This document shows positions 37,881 to 47,031 of a DNA stretch of 64,000 nt, in pieces. This DNA comes from an uncultured Pelagibacteraceae bacterium. GTDB taxonomy: Bacteria; Pseudomonadota; Alphaproteobacteria; Pelagibacterales; Pelagibacteraceae. The DNA is taken from NCBI GenBank assembly GCA_902628495.1, contig CACONH010000002.1, positions 1-64,000 of the forward strand, in the 5' to 3' direction. The first letter of the stretch is position 1, and the number at the start of each line of letters is the position of its first letter. The notes beneath the pieces were generated by a model, which was not told the DNA's origin, did no database searches, and saw only the letters and a list, made by a program, of their open reading frames with translations. A program made the translations under genes and the position numbers.

Positions 37881-38969
37881 ATGTCAAAGAACCAAGAATT
37901 TGTAAAATTCGATAAAGTAGACAAAAGTTATGACGGCAAGGTCCTTGTTGTAAAAGATTTGAATCTAGATATTGCTGAAGGAGAATTTATTACGATGCTT
38001 GGACCATCTGGTTCAGGTAAGACTACCTGTTTAATGATGTTAGCCGGTTTTGAAACACCAACAAACGGTGAAATTTTTTTAGATAAAAATCCTATATCAA
38101 ACATACCACCCCATAAAAGAGGTATTGGAATGGTTTTTCAAAATTATGCATTGTTTCCACACATGACAGTTTATGAAAACTTGGCCTTTCCTCTTAAGGT
38201 AAGAAAAATAAACAAAGATGATATAGATAAGAAAGTTGATAAGGCATTATCAATGGTATCATTATCTGGATTTGAAAACAGAATGCCAGGACAATTATCA
38301 GGTGGACAACAACAACGTGTTGCTGTTGCTAGAGCTTTAGTGTTCGATCCTCAAGTAGTATTAATGGACGAACCTTTAGGAGCCTTGGATAAAAATCTTA
38401 GAGAAAGTATGCAATATGAAATTAAACATATCCATGAGAGCATAGGTGTTACTGTTGTATACGTTACGCACGATCAGAGTGAAGCTCTCACAATGTCTAA
38501 TAGGATTGCTGTATTTAATGACGGAAAAGTTCAACAACTCTCTTCTCCAGACAAATTATACGAAGAGCCTGTTAATTCTTTTGTAGCAGAGTTCATAGGA
38601 GAAAATAATACTTTTGCGGGCGAAGTAACAAACTTTCAAAAGGATCAATGTAAAGTAAAATTATCAAATGGTTCAGAGATAATTGCCAATCCAATATCTG
38701 TTAGCTCAAATGGTGACAGAACTACTGTATCATTAAGACCAGAGAGAGCTCTTATAAACACAAAAAATAAAATGGATAATAATTTTAAAGGTAAAATTGA
38801 GGAAGTTATATATCATGGTGACCACACCAGGGTAAGGATAGACTTGCTAGGAAACAAAGAATTTATTTTAAAAGTTCCAAACAGTTCCTCTAACATGGAT
38901 ATAAAAATGGGTAATGAAATAAATGTTAGTTGGAATAGTCATGATGCGAGAGCGTTAGATCCAAAATAA
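37881..38969 (+). CDS. potA: ABC importer ATPase, PotA-like
   Basis: ATP-binding subunit of a polyamine/opine-type importer. Walker A GPSGSGKT is at residues 41-48, the signature LSGGQ at 139-143, Walker B VVLMDEPLGALD follows, and the switch His is in YVTHDQSEA. The C-terminal TOBE regulatory domain (about 245-360) is present. Length 362 is typical of PotA. It is followed by a receptor and two permease genes on the same strand. The 121-bp gap before the receptor contains a strong promoter, so the ATPase and receptor are probably not transcribed at the same level. Confidence 0.92.
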   Translation: MSKNQEFVKFDKVDKSYDGKVLVVKDLNLDIAEGEFITMLGPSGSGKTTCLMMLAGFETPTNGEIFLDKNPISNIPPHKRGIGMVFQNYALFPHMTVYENLAFPLKVRKINKDDIDKKVDKALSMVSLSGFENRMPGQLSGGQQQRVAVARALVFDPQVVLMDEPLGALDKNLRESMQYEIKHIHESIGVTVVYVTHDQSEALTMSNRIAVFNDGKVQQLSSPDKLYEEPVNSFVAEFIGENNTFAGEVTNFQKDQCKVKLSNGSEIIANPISVSSNGDRTTVSLRPERALINTKNKMDNNFKGKIEEVIYHGDHTRVRIDLLGNKEFILKVPNSSSNMDIKMGNEINVSWNSHDARALDPK

Positions 38970-39029
38970 ACCTCAGGTTTAAATAAATTTATCTTAATAA
39001 AATTAGGCTTATTTTAGTGAAATGCCCTG

Positions 39030-39058
39030 TTGACTCCTTACTAATATATTGCTGTAAT
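39030..39058 (+). promoter_or_regulatory. Sigma70-type promoter of the PotD-like receptor gene
   Basis: TTGACT (39030-39035) and TGTAAT (39053-39058) are separated by exactly 17 bp, with one mismatch each to consensus, and the -10 is preceded by TGC. The predicted start at about 39065 leaves a 26-nt leader that contains a 10-bp palindrome CGTTTAAACG (39073-39082) merging into the GGAGGA ribosome binding site. The palindrome may be an operator or a weak hairpin. Confidence 0.7.
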
Positions 39059-39090
39059 TAGCTTTTATAAAACGTTTAAACGGAGGAATA

Positions 39091-40206
39091 ATGAAAAAAC
39101 TAAGTAAATTGTTACTAGTTCTATCTTTTGCACTTTCTATAAGCTCATCAGCATTTGCAGTTACTGTTGCATCTTGGGGTGGAGCATATACAGAGTCTCA
39201 AAAGTTAGGATATGGTGACCCTACTGCTAAGAAACTTGGTGTACCGATCAATTGGGTCGACTACTCAGGTGGATTATCAGAGATTAAAGCACAAAAAGAG
39301 GCAGGCAAAATCACGTGGGATATTATCGACGTATTTGCTATGGACACTATCACTGGATGTGACGAAGGTTTATTTGTAGAATTTGATTTCGACAAAGACT
39401 TCCCGCCAGCACCAGATGGTACTGCGGCGAGTAAAGATTTCTTTGCTCCAATGCCAAGTAAGTGTGCTGTAGGAAACATTTTATATTCTTGGAATTATGC
39501 TTATAACACGAACAATGTTAAAGGCACACCAAAGACTATAAAAGATTTCTTTAACACAAAAAAATTCCCTGGAAAAAGAGCTATCTATAAAAGCGCTCTA
39601 ACAAACTTAGAGATCGCTTTAGCAGCAGATGGTATTAAGCCAGGAAAAGGTGGAGCAAAAATCTACAAAGCTCTTGAAACTGAAAAAGGTGTAAACAGAG
39701 CAATGAACAAGATCAAAGAACTTTGCACAGACCCTAACGGTGGATGTGTATTTTGGTCAGCAGGTGCTCAACCACCAGAACTATTAGTATCTGGTGAAGT
39801 TGTTATGGCAACTGGTTGGAATGGTAGATTCTTCAACGCAGAAATCGGTGAAGGCGCTCCAATCAAACAAGTTTGGGATGGTCAAGGTCTTGACTACGAA
39901 TATTTCGTACTAGTTAAGGGTGGACCAAACGAAGCTGATGCTAAAAAAGCACTAGCGATGATGACAAGTACAGAAGGTTTAGCAGGAAGTGCAAAATATA
40001 TTGCATATGCACCTTGGAGAAAATCATCACTTAAAGTTATGGCAGCAGGTGAGCCATGGTACAAAGATGGTAAGACTAACATGGTACCACAAATGCCAAC
40101 TGCACCAGCAAACACTAAAAATTACTTCTTAGTAGATCCAATATTCTGGGCTGATAACGGCACAGAGCTTGGTGAAAAATGGGAAGCAATGAAGTCTGGT
40201 CTATAA
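39091..40206 (+). CDS. potD: PotD-like extracellular solute-binding protein
   Basis: Periplasmic receptor of the PotABCD-type importer. A signal peptide ends after ISSSAFA near residue 23, and the mature protein opens VTVASWGGAYTESQ, typical of the polyamine/ABC type 1 receptors. The C-terminal half contains VVMATGWNGRFFNAE and APWRKSSL. Length 371 is normal. The codon choice is visibly richer in G/C than in neighbouring genes, with a consensus-like promoter and GGAGGA ribosome binding site; together these point to very high expression. A hairpin terminator follows. The substrate could be putrescine, spermidine or another cationic or zwitterionic nitrogen compound. Confidence 0.88.
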   Translation: MKKLSKLLLVLSFALSISSSAFAVTVASWGGAYTESQKLGYGDPTAKKLGVPINWVDYSGGLSEIKAQKEAGKITWDIIDVFAMDTITGCDEGLFVEFDFDKDFPPAPDGTAASKDFFAPMPSKCAVGNILYSWNYAYNTNNVKGTPKTIKDFFNTKKFPGKRAIYKSALTNLEIALAADGIKPGKGGAKIYKALETEKGVNRAMNKIKELCTDPNGGCVFWSAGAQPPELLVSGEVVMATGWNGRFFNAEIGEGAPIKQVWDGQGLDYEYFVLVKGGPNEADAKKALAMMTSTEGLAGSAKYIAYAPWRKSSLKVMAAGEPWYKDGKTNMVPQMPTAPANTKNYFLVDPIFWADNGTELGEKWEAMKSGL

Positions 40207-40242
40207 TTTTAAGTTTTAAAGACTAAAATTATATATTATATT

Positions 40243-40268
40243 AAGGGCGGTTATTTGTAGCCGCCCTT
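40243..40268 (+). terminator. Hairpin between receptor and permease genes
   Basis: AAGGGCGG (40243-40250) pairs with CCGCCCTT (40261-40268), with a 10-nt loop, extended by a T-G pair, followed by a run of T. The permease ATG at 40277 lies 8 bases after the stem, so the T-run occupies the ribosome binding position. Likely a partial terminator raising receptor over permease expression. Confidence 0.8.
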
Positions 40269-40276
40269 TTTATTTT

Positions 40277-41530
40277 ATGAGCAGCGAAACAGGAAAAATT
40301 TTAACAACAGACGGCATACCTCTCGAGGTAAGTTTAAAAAAAGCTGAAAGAAAAAATAAAATTAAAGCATTTCTTTTAGTTGCGCCTTTATTATTATTTT
40401 TACTTATCACTTATATTTTTCCAATCGGCGATATGCTGATGAGAAGTGTAGATGACAAAATGGTGACTGAAATGTTACCAAAAACATTTAAATCAATGGA
40501 AAAGTGGGATGGAAATGAAATGCCACCTGAGGAGGTATTCGAGGCTTTCTACTTAGATTTTCAAAAATTAGTAGAGGAAAAACGTGATGGAAAATTATCT
40601 ACTCAATTAAATTACACCAAGAATGGTTTTAAAAGTATTTTAAAAAAATTACGAAGAAAAGCCAAAAATTTCGAGGAAGGAAATTATAAAGAACAAATAA
40701 TGGCTGTTCACAAAAGATGGGCTGATGTCGAATATTGGAGAGCTATAAAAAGACGAGCACCAGCATTTACAAGTGCAAAATATCTGAAGGGCATGGATAT
40801 GTATAAAAATGAAGAAGGTGAAATTGTAAGTGTAGAGGAAGATCGTAGAATACATAGAGTACTTTGGCTTAGAACTTTAGAGATAGCTTTCTTTGTAACT
40901 CTATTATGTTTTTTAATGGCTTATCCAATAGCACATTTACTTGCAACATTGCCAATGAAGTACAGCAACCTTTTAATGATTTGTGTGCTACTTCCATTTT
41001 GGACATCCCTTTTAGTTAGAACCGCAAGTTGGATGATACTTCTTCAACAGCAAGGAGTAGTAAACGATTTCTTTGTCATGATTGGCTTAGTAGCAGACGA
41101 CAACCGGCCTGAGATGATGTACAATAAAACTGGAACTTACGTTGCAATGACACAAATTTTATTGCCTTTTATGGTTCTACCTTTATATAGTGTAATGAAA
41201 ACCATATCCCCAAGCTTAATGAGAGCTGGAAAATCACTTGGAGGAACACCATTCATCACTTTTTGGAAGGTATATTTTCCTTTAACTATTCCAGGTATTG
41301 GCGCAGGTTGCTTGTTAGTTTTTATACTTGCTATTGGATATTACATTACCCCAGCGCTAGTAGGCGGTGCATCAGGCACCTTGATCAGTAACCAAATTGC
41401 ATTTCATATGAAGAGCACTCTAGATTGGAGTTTTGCATCAGCAATGGGACTGATGTTATTAGCAGGAGTACTAGCAATATATTGGGTTTATAACAAATTA
41501 GTTGGGATTGATAACATTAAACTAGGATAA
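40277..41530 (+). CDS. potB: PotB-like ABC permease with large periplasmic insertion
   Basis: Membrane subunit of the importer. The first helix is at about residues 31-53 and the second begins near 195 (LWLRTLEIAFFVTLL). Between them lies a charged insertion of about 135 residues with predicted helices, which most PotB proteins lack; it is predicted to face the periplasm, beside the receptor. The rest is normal: the EAA-loop region is around MRAGKSLGGTPFITFWKVYFP. Total length 417 compares with about 275-300 for standard PotB. The gene starts 8 bp after a hairpin, without a ribosome binding site, and is followed after 2 bp by potC. Confidence 0.88.
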   Translation: MSSETGKILTTDGIPLEVSLKKAERKNKIKAFLLVAPLLLFLLITYIFPIGDMLMRSVDDKMVTEMLPKTFKSMEKWDGNEMPPEEVFEAFYLDFQKLVEEKRDGKLSTQLNYTKNGFKSILKKLRRKAKNFEEGNYKEQIMAVHKRWADVEYWRAIKRRAPAFTSAKYLKGMDMYKNEEGEIVSVEEDRRIHRVLWLRTLEIAFFVTLLCFLMAYPIAHLLATLPMKYSNLLMICVLLPFWTSLLVRTASWMILLQQQGVVNDFFVMIGLVADDNRPEMMYNKTGTYVAMTQILLPFMVLPLYSVMKTISPSLMRAGKSLGGTPFITFWKVYFPLTIPGIGAGCLLVFILAIGYYITPALVGGASGTLISNQIAFHMKSTLDWSFASAMGLMLLAGVLAIYWVYNKLVGIDNIKLG

Positions 41531-41532
41531 TT

Positions 41533-42387
41533 ATGGCGCTACCAAAATATACAGAACCACATTACAGAATTTGGCATTACGTATATATTTTTATTTGTAC
41601 ATGTGTATTTTTCTTTTTGATTGCTCCTTTGTTTGTAATTTTTCCTTTGTCATTCAATGCAGAGGAATTTTTAAGTTTTTCCGAGGGGATGAAAAACCTT
41701 GATCCAGATGCATTTTCTTTAAGATGGTATAAGGATATGATTTATGGAACAAAAAATCCTTGGGGTCTAGCAGCTAAAAATAGTTTTATCATTGCTATCT
41801 TTGCAACATTAGGTTCAGTTCTTTTAGGAACTGTTGCAGCATTAGGATTAAGTAGCAGACACATGCCGTATAAAGGATTGATTATGGCAACACTAATTTC
41901 TCCAATGATCGTTCCTTTAATTATATCTGGTGTAGCTATTTTCTTCTTCATGGCAAAAGCTGGTTTGGCGGCTACACATACTGGTATAGTTCTAGCACAT
42001 ATAATTTTGGGGACACCATTTGTTGTAATAACTGTTACAGCTACTTTATCTGGCTTTGATCATAGTGTAACTAGAGCTGCATCAAGTCTTGGAAGCGATC
42101 CAGTAAATACTTTCATGAAAATTACATTACCTTTAATTTTACCTGGTGTAATCTCAGGTGGTTTATTTGCTTTTGTAACCTCTTTTGATGAAGTTGTTGT
42201 TGTATTATTTTTAGCGGGTTTAGAGAATACAACTATTCCAATTCAAATGTGGACTGGTTTAAGAGAACAGCTAAGTCCAACAATTCTTGCAGTTGCGACA
42301 TGTTTGATTATTTTATCAACACTTATTCTTGTTACAGCTGAGTTATTAAGAAGAAGATCTGAAAGACTCAGAGGAATTAATAGATAA
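41533..42387 (+). CDS. potC: PotC-like ABC permease
   Basis: Second membrane subunit with six helices in 284 residues. The EAA-loop segment is recognisable in TRAASSLGSDPVNTFMKITLP, which contacts PotA. A periplasmic segment between helices 1 and 2 contains EEFLSFSEGMKNLDPDAFS and the SLRWYKDM motif typical of PotC. It starts 2 bp after the PotB-like gene and is followed after 7 bp by the FadN-like gene, which may therefore share the transcript. Confidence 0.92.
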   Translation: MALPKYTEPHYRIWHYVYIFICTCVFFFLIAPLFVIFPLSFNAEEFLSFSEGMKNLDPDAFSLRWYKDMIYGTKNPWGLAAKNSFIIAIFATLGSVLLGTVAALGLSSRHMPYKGLIMATLISPMIVPLIISGVAIFFFMAKAGLAATHTGIVLAHIILGTPFVVITVTATLSGFDHSVTRAASSLGSDPVNTFMKITLPLILPGVISGGLFAFVTSFDEVVVVLFLAGLENTTIPIQMWTGLREQLSPTILAVATCLIILSTLILVTAELLRRRSERLRGINR

Positions 42388-42394
42388 AAAATAA

Positions 42395-44617
42395 ATGCAA
42401 ATTAAAAGTGTTGTCATCATTGGATCTGGTACTATGGGTAGTGGAATAGCAGCACATCTATGTAATGCCAATATTCCCGTTACTCTTTTAGATCTATCAA
42501 CTGATATTAGTTCAAAGGCTAGAGAAAGAATTTATAAATCTAGACCACCACTTCTAATTGATAAAAATAAAATTGATAATATTAAAGTAGGCAACATCAA
42601 TGATGATTTTGATGTTGTTAAAGAAGCTGATTGGATTGTGGAAGCTGTTGTTGAAAGAATAGATATAAAACATAAAATATATGATAAAATATTTAAAAAT
42701 AGAAAATCAGGAGCGATTGTATCCTCTAATACTTCTTCAATTCCTATAAAAATTTTATCAGAACATTTAACCGATGATGAAAAAAAAGATTTTTGTATAA
42801 CTCACTTCTTTAATCCTGTTAGATACATGGGACTCTTAGAGATTGTCAAAAATGAAAATAACGATTTAAAAAAAATAGATTCTTTAAAAAAATTTTGTGA
42901 AAACGAATTAGGCAAAGGTGCAATTGTGTGTAATGATACACCTGGTTTTCTTGGAAATAGAATAGGTGTTTATGCAATGCAAGTAGCGATGACCGAAGCT
43001 TTCAAAATGAAATTATCAATTGAGGAAGCCGATGCTGTATTTGGAAGACCAATGGGTATTCCTAAAACAGGTGTTTTTGGTTTATACGATCTAATCGGAA
43101 TAGATCTTATGGCTGATGTCCTAAAAAGCTTTATAAAAGAGCTTCCTGAGCAAGATCCATTTCAAGAAGTTGCTAAAGAAATACCCTTAGTTAAAAAATT
43201 AATTGAGACTGGTTACACAGGAAGAAAAGGCAAGGGTGGTTTCTACCGAATGAATAAGGTAAATGACAAAAAAATATTAGAGGCTATAAATTTAGAATCG
43301 GGCGATTATTTTCCTACTAAAAAAATAGACATGGGAATTGATACTGTAAATCTAAAAGAATTAATTAATAGAAAAGATAAATATGGCGAATATTCTTGGT
43401 CAGTTATATCAAAAATAATTAAATATGCCTCATCATTAGTTCCAGGTATTACAGATAAATTCAATGATATTGATGAAGCAATGAGACTAGGATTTAATTG
43501 GGCTATGGGTCCTTTCGAGATGCTTAAATCTATTGGAGTTAATGAATTTTTTAATCGAATAGATAATTTTAAAAATAACGCCTTTCTAGAAAATTTATCA
43601 AAAACAAAAGATGAGAATTTTTATGGTTCTAGGCAATTATATACTGATATCGAAACTTTAGGAAAAATAAAACCTAAAGCAATAAAAACAGATAAAAATA
43701 AGTCAGCTGAAATATATAGATTTAAAGACTTTAATATTGTTGAATTTACCACAAAGGCTTGCGCACTAGATTACGACTCTATGGATGCACTTAAAAAAGC
43801 AACTGATAAACCATTAATAGTGATAAATGAAAGTATGCAATTTTCTGCAGGTGTAAATCTTAGTTATACTATGAACTTTGCAGAAGAAAATGATTATAAA
43901 TCTATAGAAAAATTTATTAAATATTTTCAAGATACTTGTAAAGAATTAAAATATTCAAAACATCCCGTAGTATCAGCTCCATCTGGCCTTACTTTAGGTG
44001 GAGGATTTGAAGTTTTAGTACAAAGTAATTTTGTTGCATCTCATACAAATATAGTAGTTGGATTAGTTGAAACCATGGTCGGACTAGTTCCAGCTGGAGG
44101 TGGATGTAAAGAAATGTTGTGGAGGTGGTCACAAACTTCTGAAGCAAAAAGCGATCCTGACTTTGCTGCGTTAAAAGTTTTTGAGATTATTGGTTATGCA
44201 AAAACTGCTACTTCTCCAATTGAAGCTGAGCCTTTGAAATATTTAAGACCAGAAGATAAAAAAATAATGAACAGAAATAGTCTTTTTGCAGAGTCAAAAA
44301 AAATAATAGATCAAAATCAAAATTTTAAATCTCCAAATGAATGTACATTTAAATTATCAGGAAAACCACTAAAAGAAAAAATGATTAAGGTGCTAGAAAA
44401 ACTTTATAATGAAAAAGTAATATTAGATCATGGTATGAAAGTAGGAGCAGAACTTGCAAATGTCTTAAGCGGCGGAGATACTACTTCAGATAAATTATTA
44501 ACTGAGGATAATTTATACCAGTTAGAGCTTACTTCATTTATGAACTTAATTGAAACAGATCAGACTAAAGATAGAATAAGACATACCCTAGCTACTGGTA
44601 AGCCACTAGTTAATTAA
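42395..44617 (+). CDS. FadN-type 3-hydroxyacyl-CoA dehydrogenase / enoyl-CoA hydratase
   Basis: Bifunctional beta-oxidation protein with domain order dehydrogenase first, crotonase last, as in FadN and opposite to FadB. The NAD motif VVIIGSGTMGSGIA is at residues 6-19; ITHFFNPVRYMGLLEIV and the NDTPGFLGNRIG motif follow, then 3HCDH C-terminal domains. The crotonase-like part covers about 455-600 (SAPSGLTLGGGFEVLVQS, then ETMVGLVPAGGG). Length 740 is a little shorter than typical FadN (about 790). No acyl-CoA dehydrogenase or thiolase is adjacent; placement after the importer suggests a CoA-linked step in using the imported compound, which is inference. Confidence 0.88.
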   Translation: MQIKSVVIIGSGTMGSGIAAHLCNANIPVTLLDLSTDISSKARERIYKSRPPLLIDKNKIDNIKVGNINDDFDVVKEADWIVEAVVERIDIKHKIYDKIFKNRKSGAIVSSNTSSIPIKILSEHLTDDEKKDFCITHFFNPVRYMGLLEIVKNENNDLKKIDSLKKFCENELGKGAIVCNDTPGFLGNRIGVYAMQVAMTEAFKMKLSIEEADAVFGRPMGIPKTGVFGLYDLIGIDLMADVLKSFIKELPEQDPFQEVAKEIPLVKKLIETGYTGRKGKGGFYRMNKVNDKKILEAINLESGDYFPTKKIDMGIDTVNLKELINRKDKYGEYSWSVISKIIKYASSLVPGITDKFNDIDEAMRLGFNWAMGPFEMLKSIGVNEFFNRIDNFKNNAFLENLSKTKDENFYGSRQLYTDIETLGKIKPKAIKTDKNKSAEIYRFKDFNIVEFTTKACALDYDSMDALKKATDKPLIVINESMQFSAGVNLSYTMNFAEENDYKSIEKFIKYFQDTCKELKYSKHPVVSAPSGLTLGGGFEVLVQSNFVASHTNIVVGLVETMVGLVPAGGGCKEMLWRWSQTSEAKSDPDFAALKVFEIIGYAKTATSPIEAEPLKYLRPEDKKIMNRNSLFAESKKIIDQNQNFKSPNECTFKLSGKPLKEKMIKVLEKLYNEKVILDHGMKVGAELANVLSGGDTTSDKLLTEDNLYQLELTSFMNLIETDQTKDRIRHTLATGKPLVN

Positions 44618-45263
44618 TATCAGAAAACATTTTTAAAGAATTAATAAAATCTGGTCTTAAAACATATTCAGATTGATCGTTAAATTTAATTTTTTCTAAA
44701 GCAGAAATTCCATTAATAACTCTCCCTAAAGGAGTGTACTCACCCTCAAACAAAAAAGCGTCAGCCAGAAGAATTAAAAATTCACTATCTTCTGCATCTC
44801 CATTTTTACTTTTTGCAAAAGCTAATGTACCTCTTTTGAATTTAAATGGTTTATCAGTTTCTGGTTTGATTAAATCGTATTTCGATCTTCCACTACCTAT
44901 ATAAGTATAATTTATATTTTCTTTCCTACCAAATTCTAGATCTCCTGCTTGTACTAAAAAATTTTCAACAACTCTATGAAATGCAACATTGTCATATTCT
45001 TTATTTTTAACTAGCTTTTTAAATCTTTCGACTGAATTTGGTGAAATACTTGGAAAAAGTTCGATTACAACATCACCACATGGAACATTTAAGATGACGA
45101 TATTTTCAGGCTTATCAAAATTTAATTTCGTAAGATTTACTTTTTCAACAAACAAACATTTATTTTTAATCAAAGTGAAAAAAATTAATGAAAAAATTGC
45201 AAGTAAAATTAAAAAAATTAGTAATAATTTTTCAGATTTTGTTTGTTTGATTTTTTTTAACAT
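44610..45263 (-). CDS. Membrane-anchored cyclophilin-type peptidyl-prolyl isomerase
   Basis: Cyclophilin domain in the C-terminal 165 residues with VAFHRVVENFLVQAGDLEFG, RGTLAFAKSKNGDAEDSEFLI and TPLGRVINGISALEKI, which match the catalytic core of bacterial cyclophilins. An N-terminal helix at about 13-32 anchors it in the inner membrane, with the enzyme facing the periplasm. Length 217. It lies 2 bp after the HExxH gene on the same strand. Its stop overlaps that of the FadN-like gene within a TTAATTAA octamer (44610-44617). Confidence 0.88.
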   Translation of the reverse strand: MLKKIKQTKSEKLLLIFLILLAIFSLIFFTLIKNKCLFVEKVNLTKLNFDKPENIVILNVPCGDVVIELFPSISPNSVERFKKLVKNKEYDNVAFHRVVENFLVQAGDLEFGRKENINYTYIGSGRSKYDLIKPETDKPFKFKRGTLAFAKSKNGDAEDSEFLILLADAFLFEGEYTPLGRVINGISALEKIKFNDQSEYVLRPDFINSLKMFSDIN

Positions 45264-45265
45264 TT

Positions 45266-46003
45266 TTAAAATTGATGTTTAGCATCTAATTTTTTGACTA
45301 TATTTTCAATTATTCTTACTTTTTTATTAAGTATCTCATCTTTAATAATCATATCTAGAATTAAATTATTGTCTGACATCATAAAAGAAAAAGTTTCAGC
45401 CATATCTTCAGATATTGTTGATTTTGCATATTCAGATACAAATCCTTTACTATTGTGAATTTTTTTTAAGCTATAGTTGTTAGAACATATTGAACATGCT
45501 GAATACTTAAATTCTTTCGAATTTAAATCACTCCAAGAAATATTTAAAAAATATTTATTAAAATTATGCTCAATTATATGAAAAACCTCATGATGCAATA
45601 CTCTTTCAAAATTTGAATTGTTGGTATTTATATTAAAAATAAGTGTTTTCATTTCAGGGTTAGCAAATCCAAGTGCAGGTATTCCTGATATTTCTAACTC
45701 ACTACATAGAACAATATATTTCAATTTAATTTTTCTAAAAAAATCATCGTTATATCTATTGAAACCTCTTTGAGCCTCTAAATACTTTTCATTAAAATTT
45801 CGAGATTGATTTTTTTTACAACTAACATTCTTAAAACTTGAACCAACGAAAAAATCTTTTGTAGGCTTTAAGTATGCTAATGAGTTTTTATTTTCCAATT
45901 TATGTAAAGTTAAATTAGGTATCTTTATTAGTTCAAGAATTTGGTCAGCTTTAACTACAAATGATAATAATAATAGCAATATTATGTAAAAGTTTAATTT
46001 CAT
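45266..46003 (-). CDS. Predicted secreted zinc metallopeptidase (HExxH)
   Basis: A 245-residue protein with a signal peptide (FYIILLLLLSFVVKA). HEVFH at residues 137-141 fits the HExxH zinc motif and EDMAE at about 198-202 is well placed as the third ligand of a gluzincin-type site. Between them is SACSICSNN (168-175), a possible disulfide or extra metal site. I do not recognise the family name; it resembles uncharacterised bacterial zinc-binding peptidases with an E-D-x-A-E motif. It is upstream of a membrane cyclophilin, so both are predicted to act outside the inner membrane, consistent with a role in envelope protein folding or turnover. Confidence 0.65.
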   Translation of the reverse strand: MKLNFYIILLLLLSFVVKADQILELIKIPNLTLHKLENKNSLAYLKPTKDFFVGSSFKNVSCKKNQSRNFNEKYLEAQRGFNRYNDDFFRKIKLKYIVLCSELEISGIPALGFANPEMKTLIFNINTNNSNFERVLHHEVFHIIEHNFNKYFLNISWSDLNSKEFKYSACSICSNNYSLKKIHNSKGFVSEYAKSTISEDMAETFSFMMSDNNLILDMIIKDEILNKKVRIIENIVKKLDAKHQF

Positions 46004-46054
46004 TGGAAAATTATGATTATACTTTAATTAAATATTATATGTTAGATTAAATAA

Positions 46055-47017
46055 ATGAAGAAAAAAAATAAAGATACAATTCAACCAGTAAGCGGAACAA
46101 TTGTACCAAGATTTGCAGGACCAAGTACATTTGCACGATTGCCAGAACTCAGGGATGTAGAAAGTTGCGATGTAGCAATTGTTGGAATTCCTTTTGATGC
46201 AGGAACAAGTTATAGACCTGGTGCAAGATTTGGACCACAAAGTATTAGACAAGCATCTAGACATTTGAGAACAAATTACCATCCAGATTATGATGTTGAA
46301 CCATTTAAAGTTCAACAAGTTGCAGATGCAGGGGATATAACTTGTAATCCATTCAATATAAAAGAAGCCATACATCAAATAGAAAATGGAGCTATCGATC
46401 TTTTAAAACAAACAGGTGGTATCATTAGTATGGGGGGCGATCATACAATTGCATTTCCACTTCTTAGAGCAGTAAATAAAATTAATGAGGGGCCTGTAGC
46501 TCTAGTGCATTTTGACGCTCACTTAGATACTTGGGATACTTATATGGGTGCACCATTTACGCATGGTACTCCTTTTAGAAGAGCAAGAGAAGAAGGTTTG
46601 TTTCTTGATGATGCATCAATGCATGTTGGAATTAGAGGTCCCTTATACAGTAGAGATGATTTAAAAAACGACGAAAGTTTTGGTTTTAAAATTATTCATT
46701 GTGATGAGTTTCAAACCGAAGGAATTGACAAGATAGTAAGCAGAATAAGAAAAAGAGTAGGCAACAACCCATTGTATCTCTCAATTGATATAGATGTATT
46801 AGATCCTGCTTTTGCTCCAGGCACAGGGACACCTGAAATAGCTGGGATGTCCACAAGAGAAATGGTTAATGTTATCAGAGGATTATCAGGCCTGAAATTA
46901 ATATCAGCAGATGTTGTTGAAGTATCACCAGCATATGATCATGCTGAGGTTACATCTTTAGCTGCGGCGACAATAATTTATGAGCTGACTAATTTATTTG
47001 CAAAAGTTAAAGGATAA
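46055..47017 (+). CDS. speB: Agmatinase-family ureohydrolase
   Basis: Manganese ureohydrolase that releases urea from guanidino compounds. Metal ligands are in SMGGDHTIAFPL, VHFDAHLDTWD and LSIDIDVLDPAFAPGTGTPE. The N-terminal GTSYRPGARFGPQSIRQAS loop is typical of agmatinase and its relatives guanidinobutyrase and guanidinopropionase, so the substrate could be agmatine or a related guanidino acid. Length 320 fits. The aldehyde dehydrogenase gene starts 14 bp downstream, which would suit a route from guanidino or amino aldehydes. Confidence 0.85.
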   Translation: MKKKNKDTIQPVSGTIVPRFAGPSTFARLPELRDVESCDVAIVGIPFDAGTSYRPGARFGPQSIRQASRHLRTNYHPDYDVEPFKVQQVADAGDITCNPFNIKEAIHQIENGAIDLLKQTGGIISMGGDHTIAFPLLRAVNKINEGPVALVHFDAHLDTWDTYMGAPFTHGTPFRRAREEGLFLDDASMHVGIRGPLYSRDDLKNDESFGFKIIHCDEFQTEGIDKIVSRIRKRVGNNPLYLSIDIDVLDPAFAPGTGTPEIAGMSTREMVNVIRGLSGLKLISADVVEVSPAYDHAEVTSLAAATIIYELTNLFAKVKG

Positions 47018-47031
47018 GTTAATTTCTTTTC

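Noticed and set aside
46028-46378. A 116-residue open frame on the minus strand opposite the ureohydrolase gene
   Set aside because: It is a shadow of the well-supported speB frame, unusually rich in Cys and Trp, and has no family resemblance.
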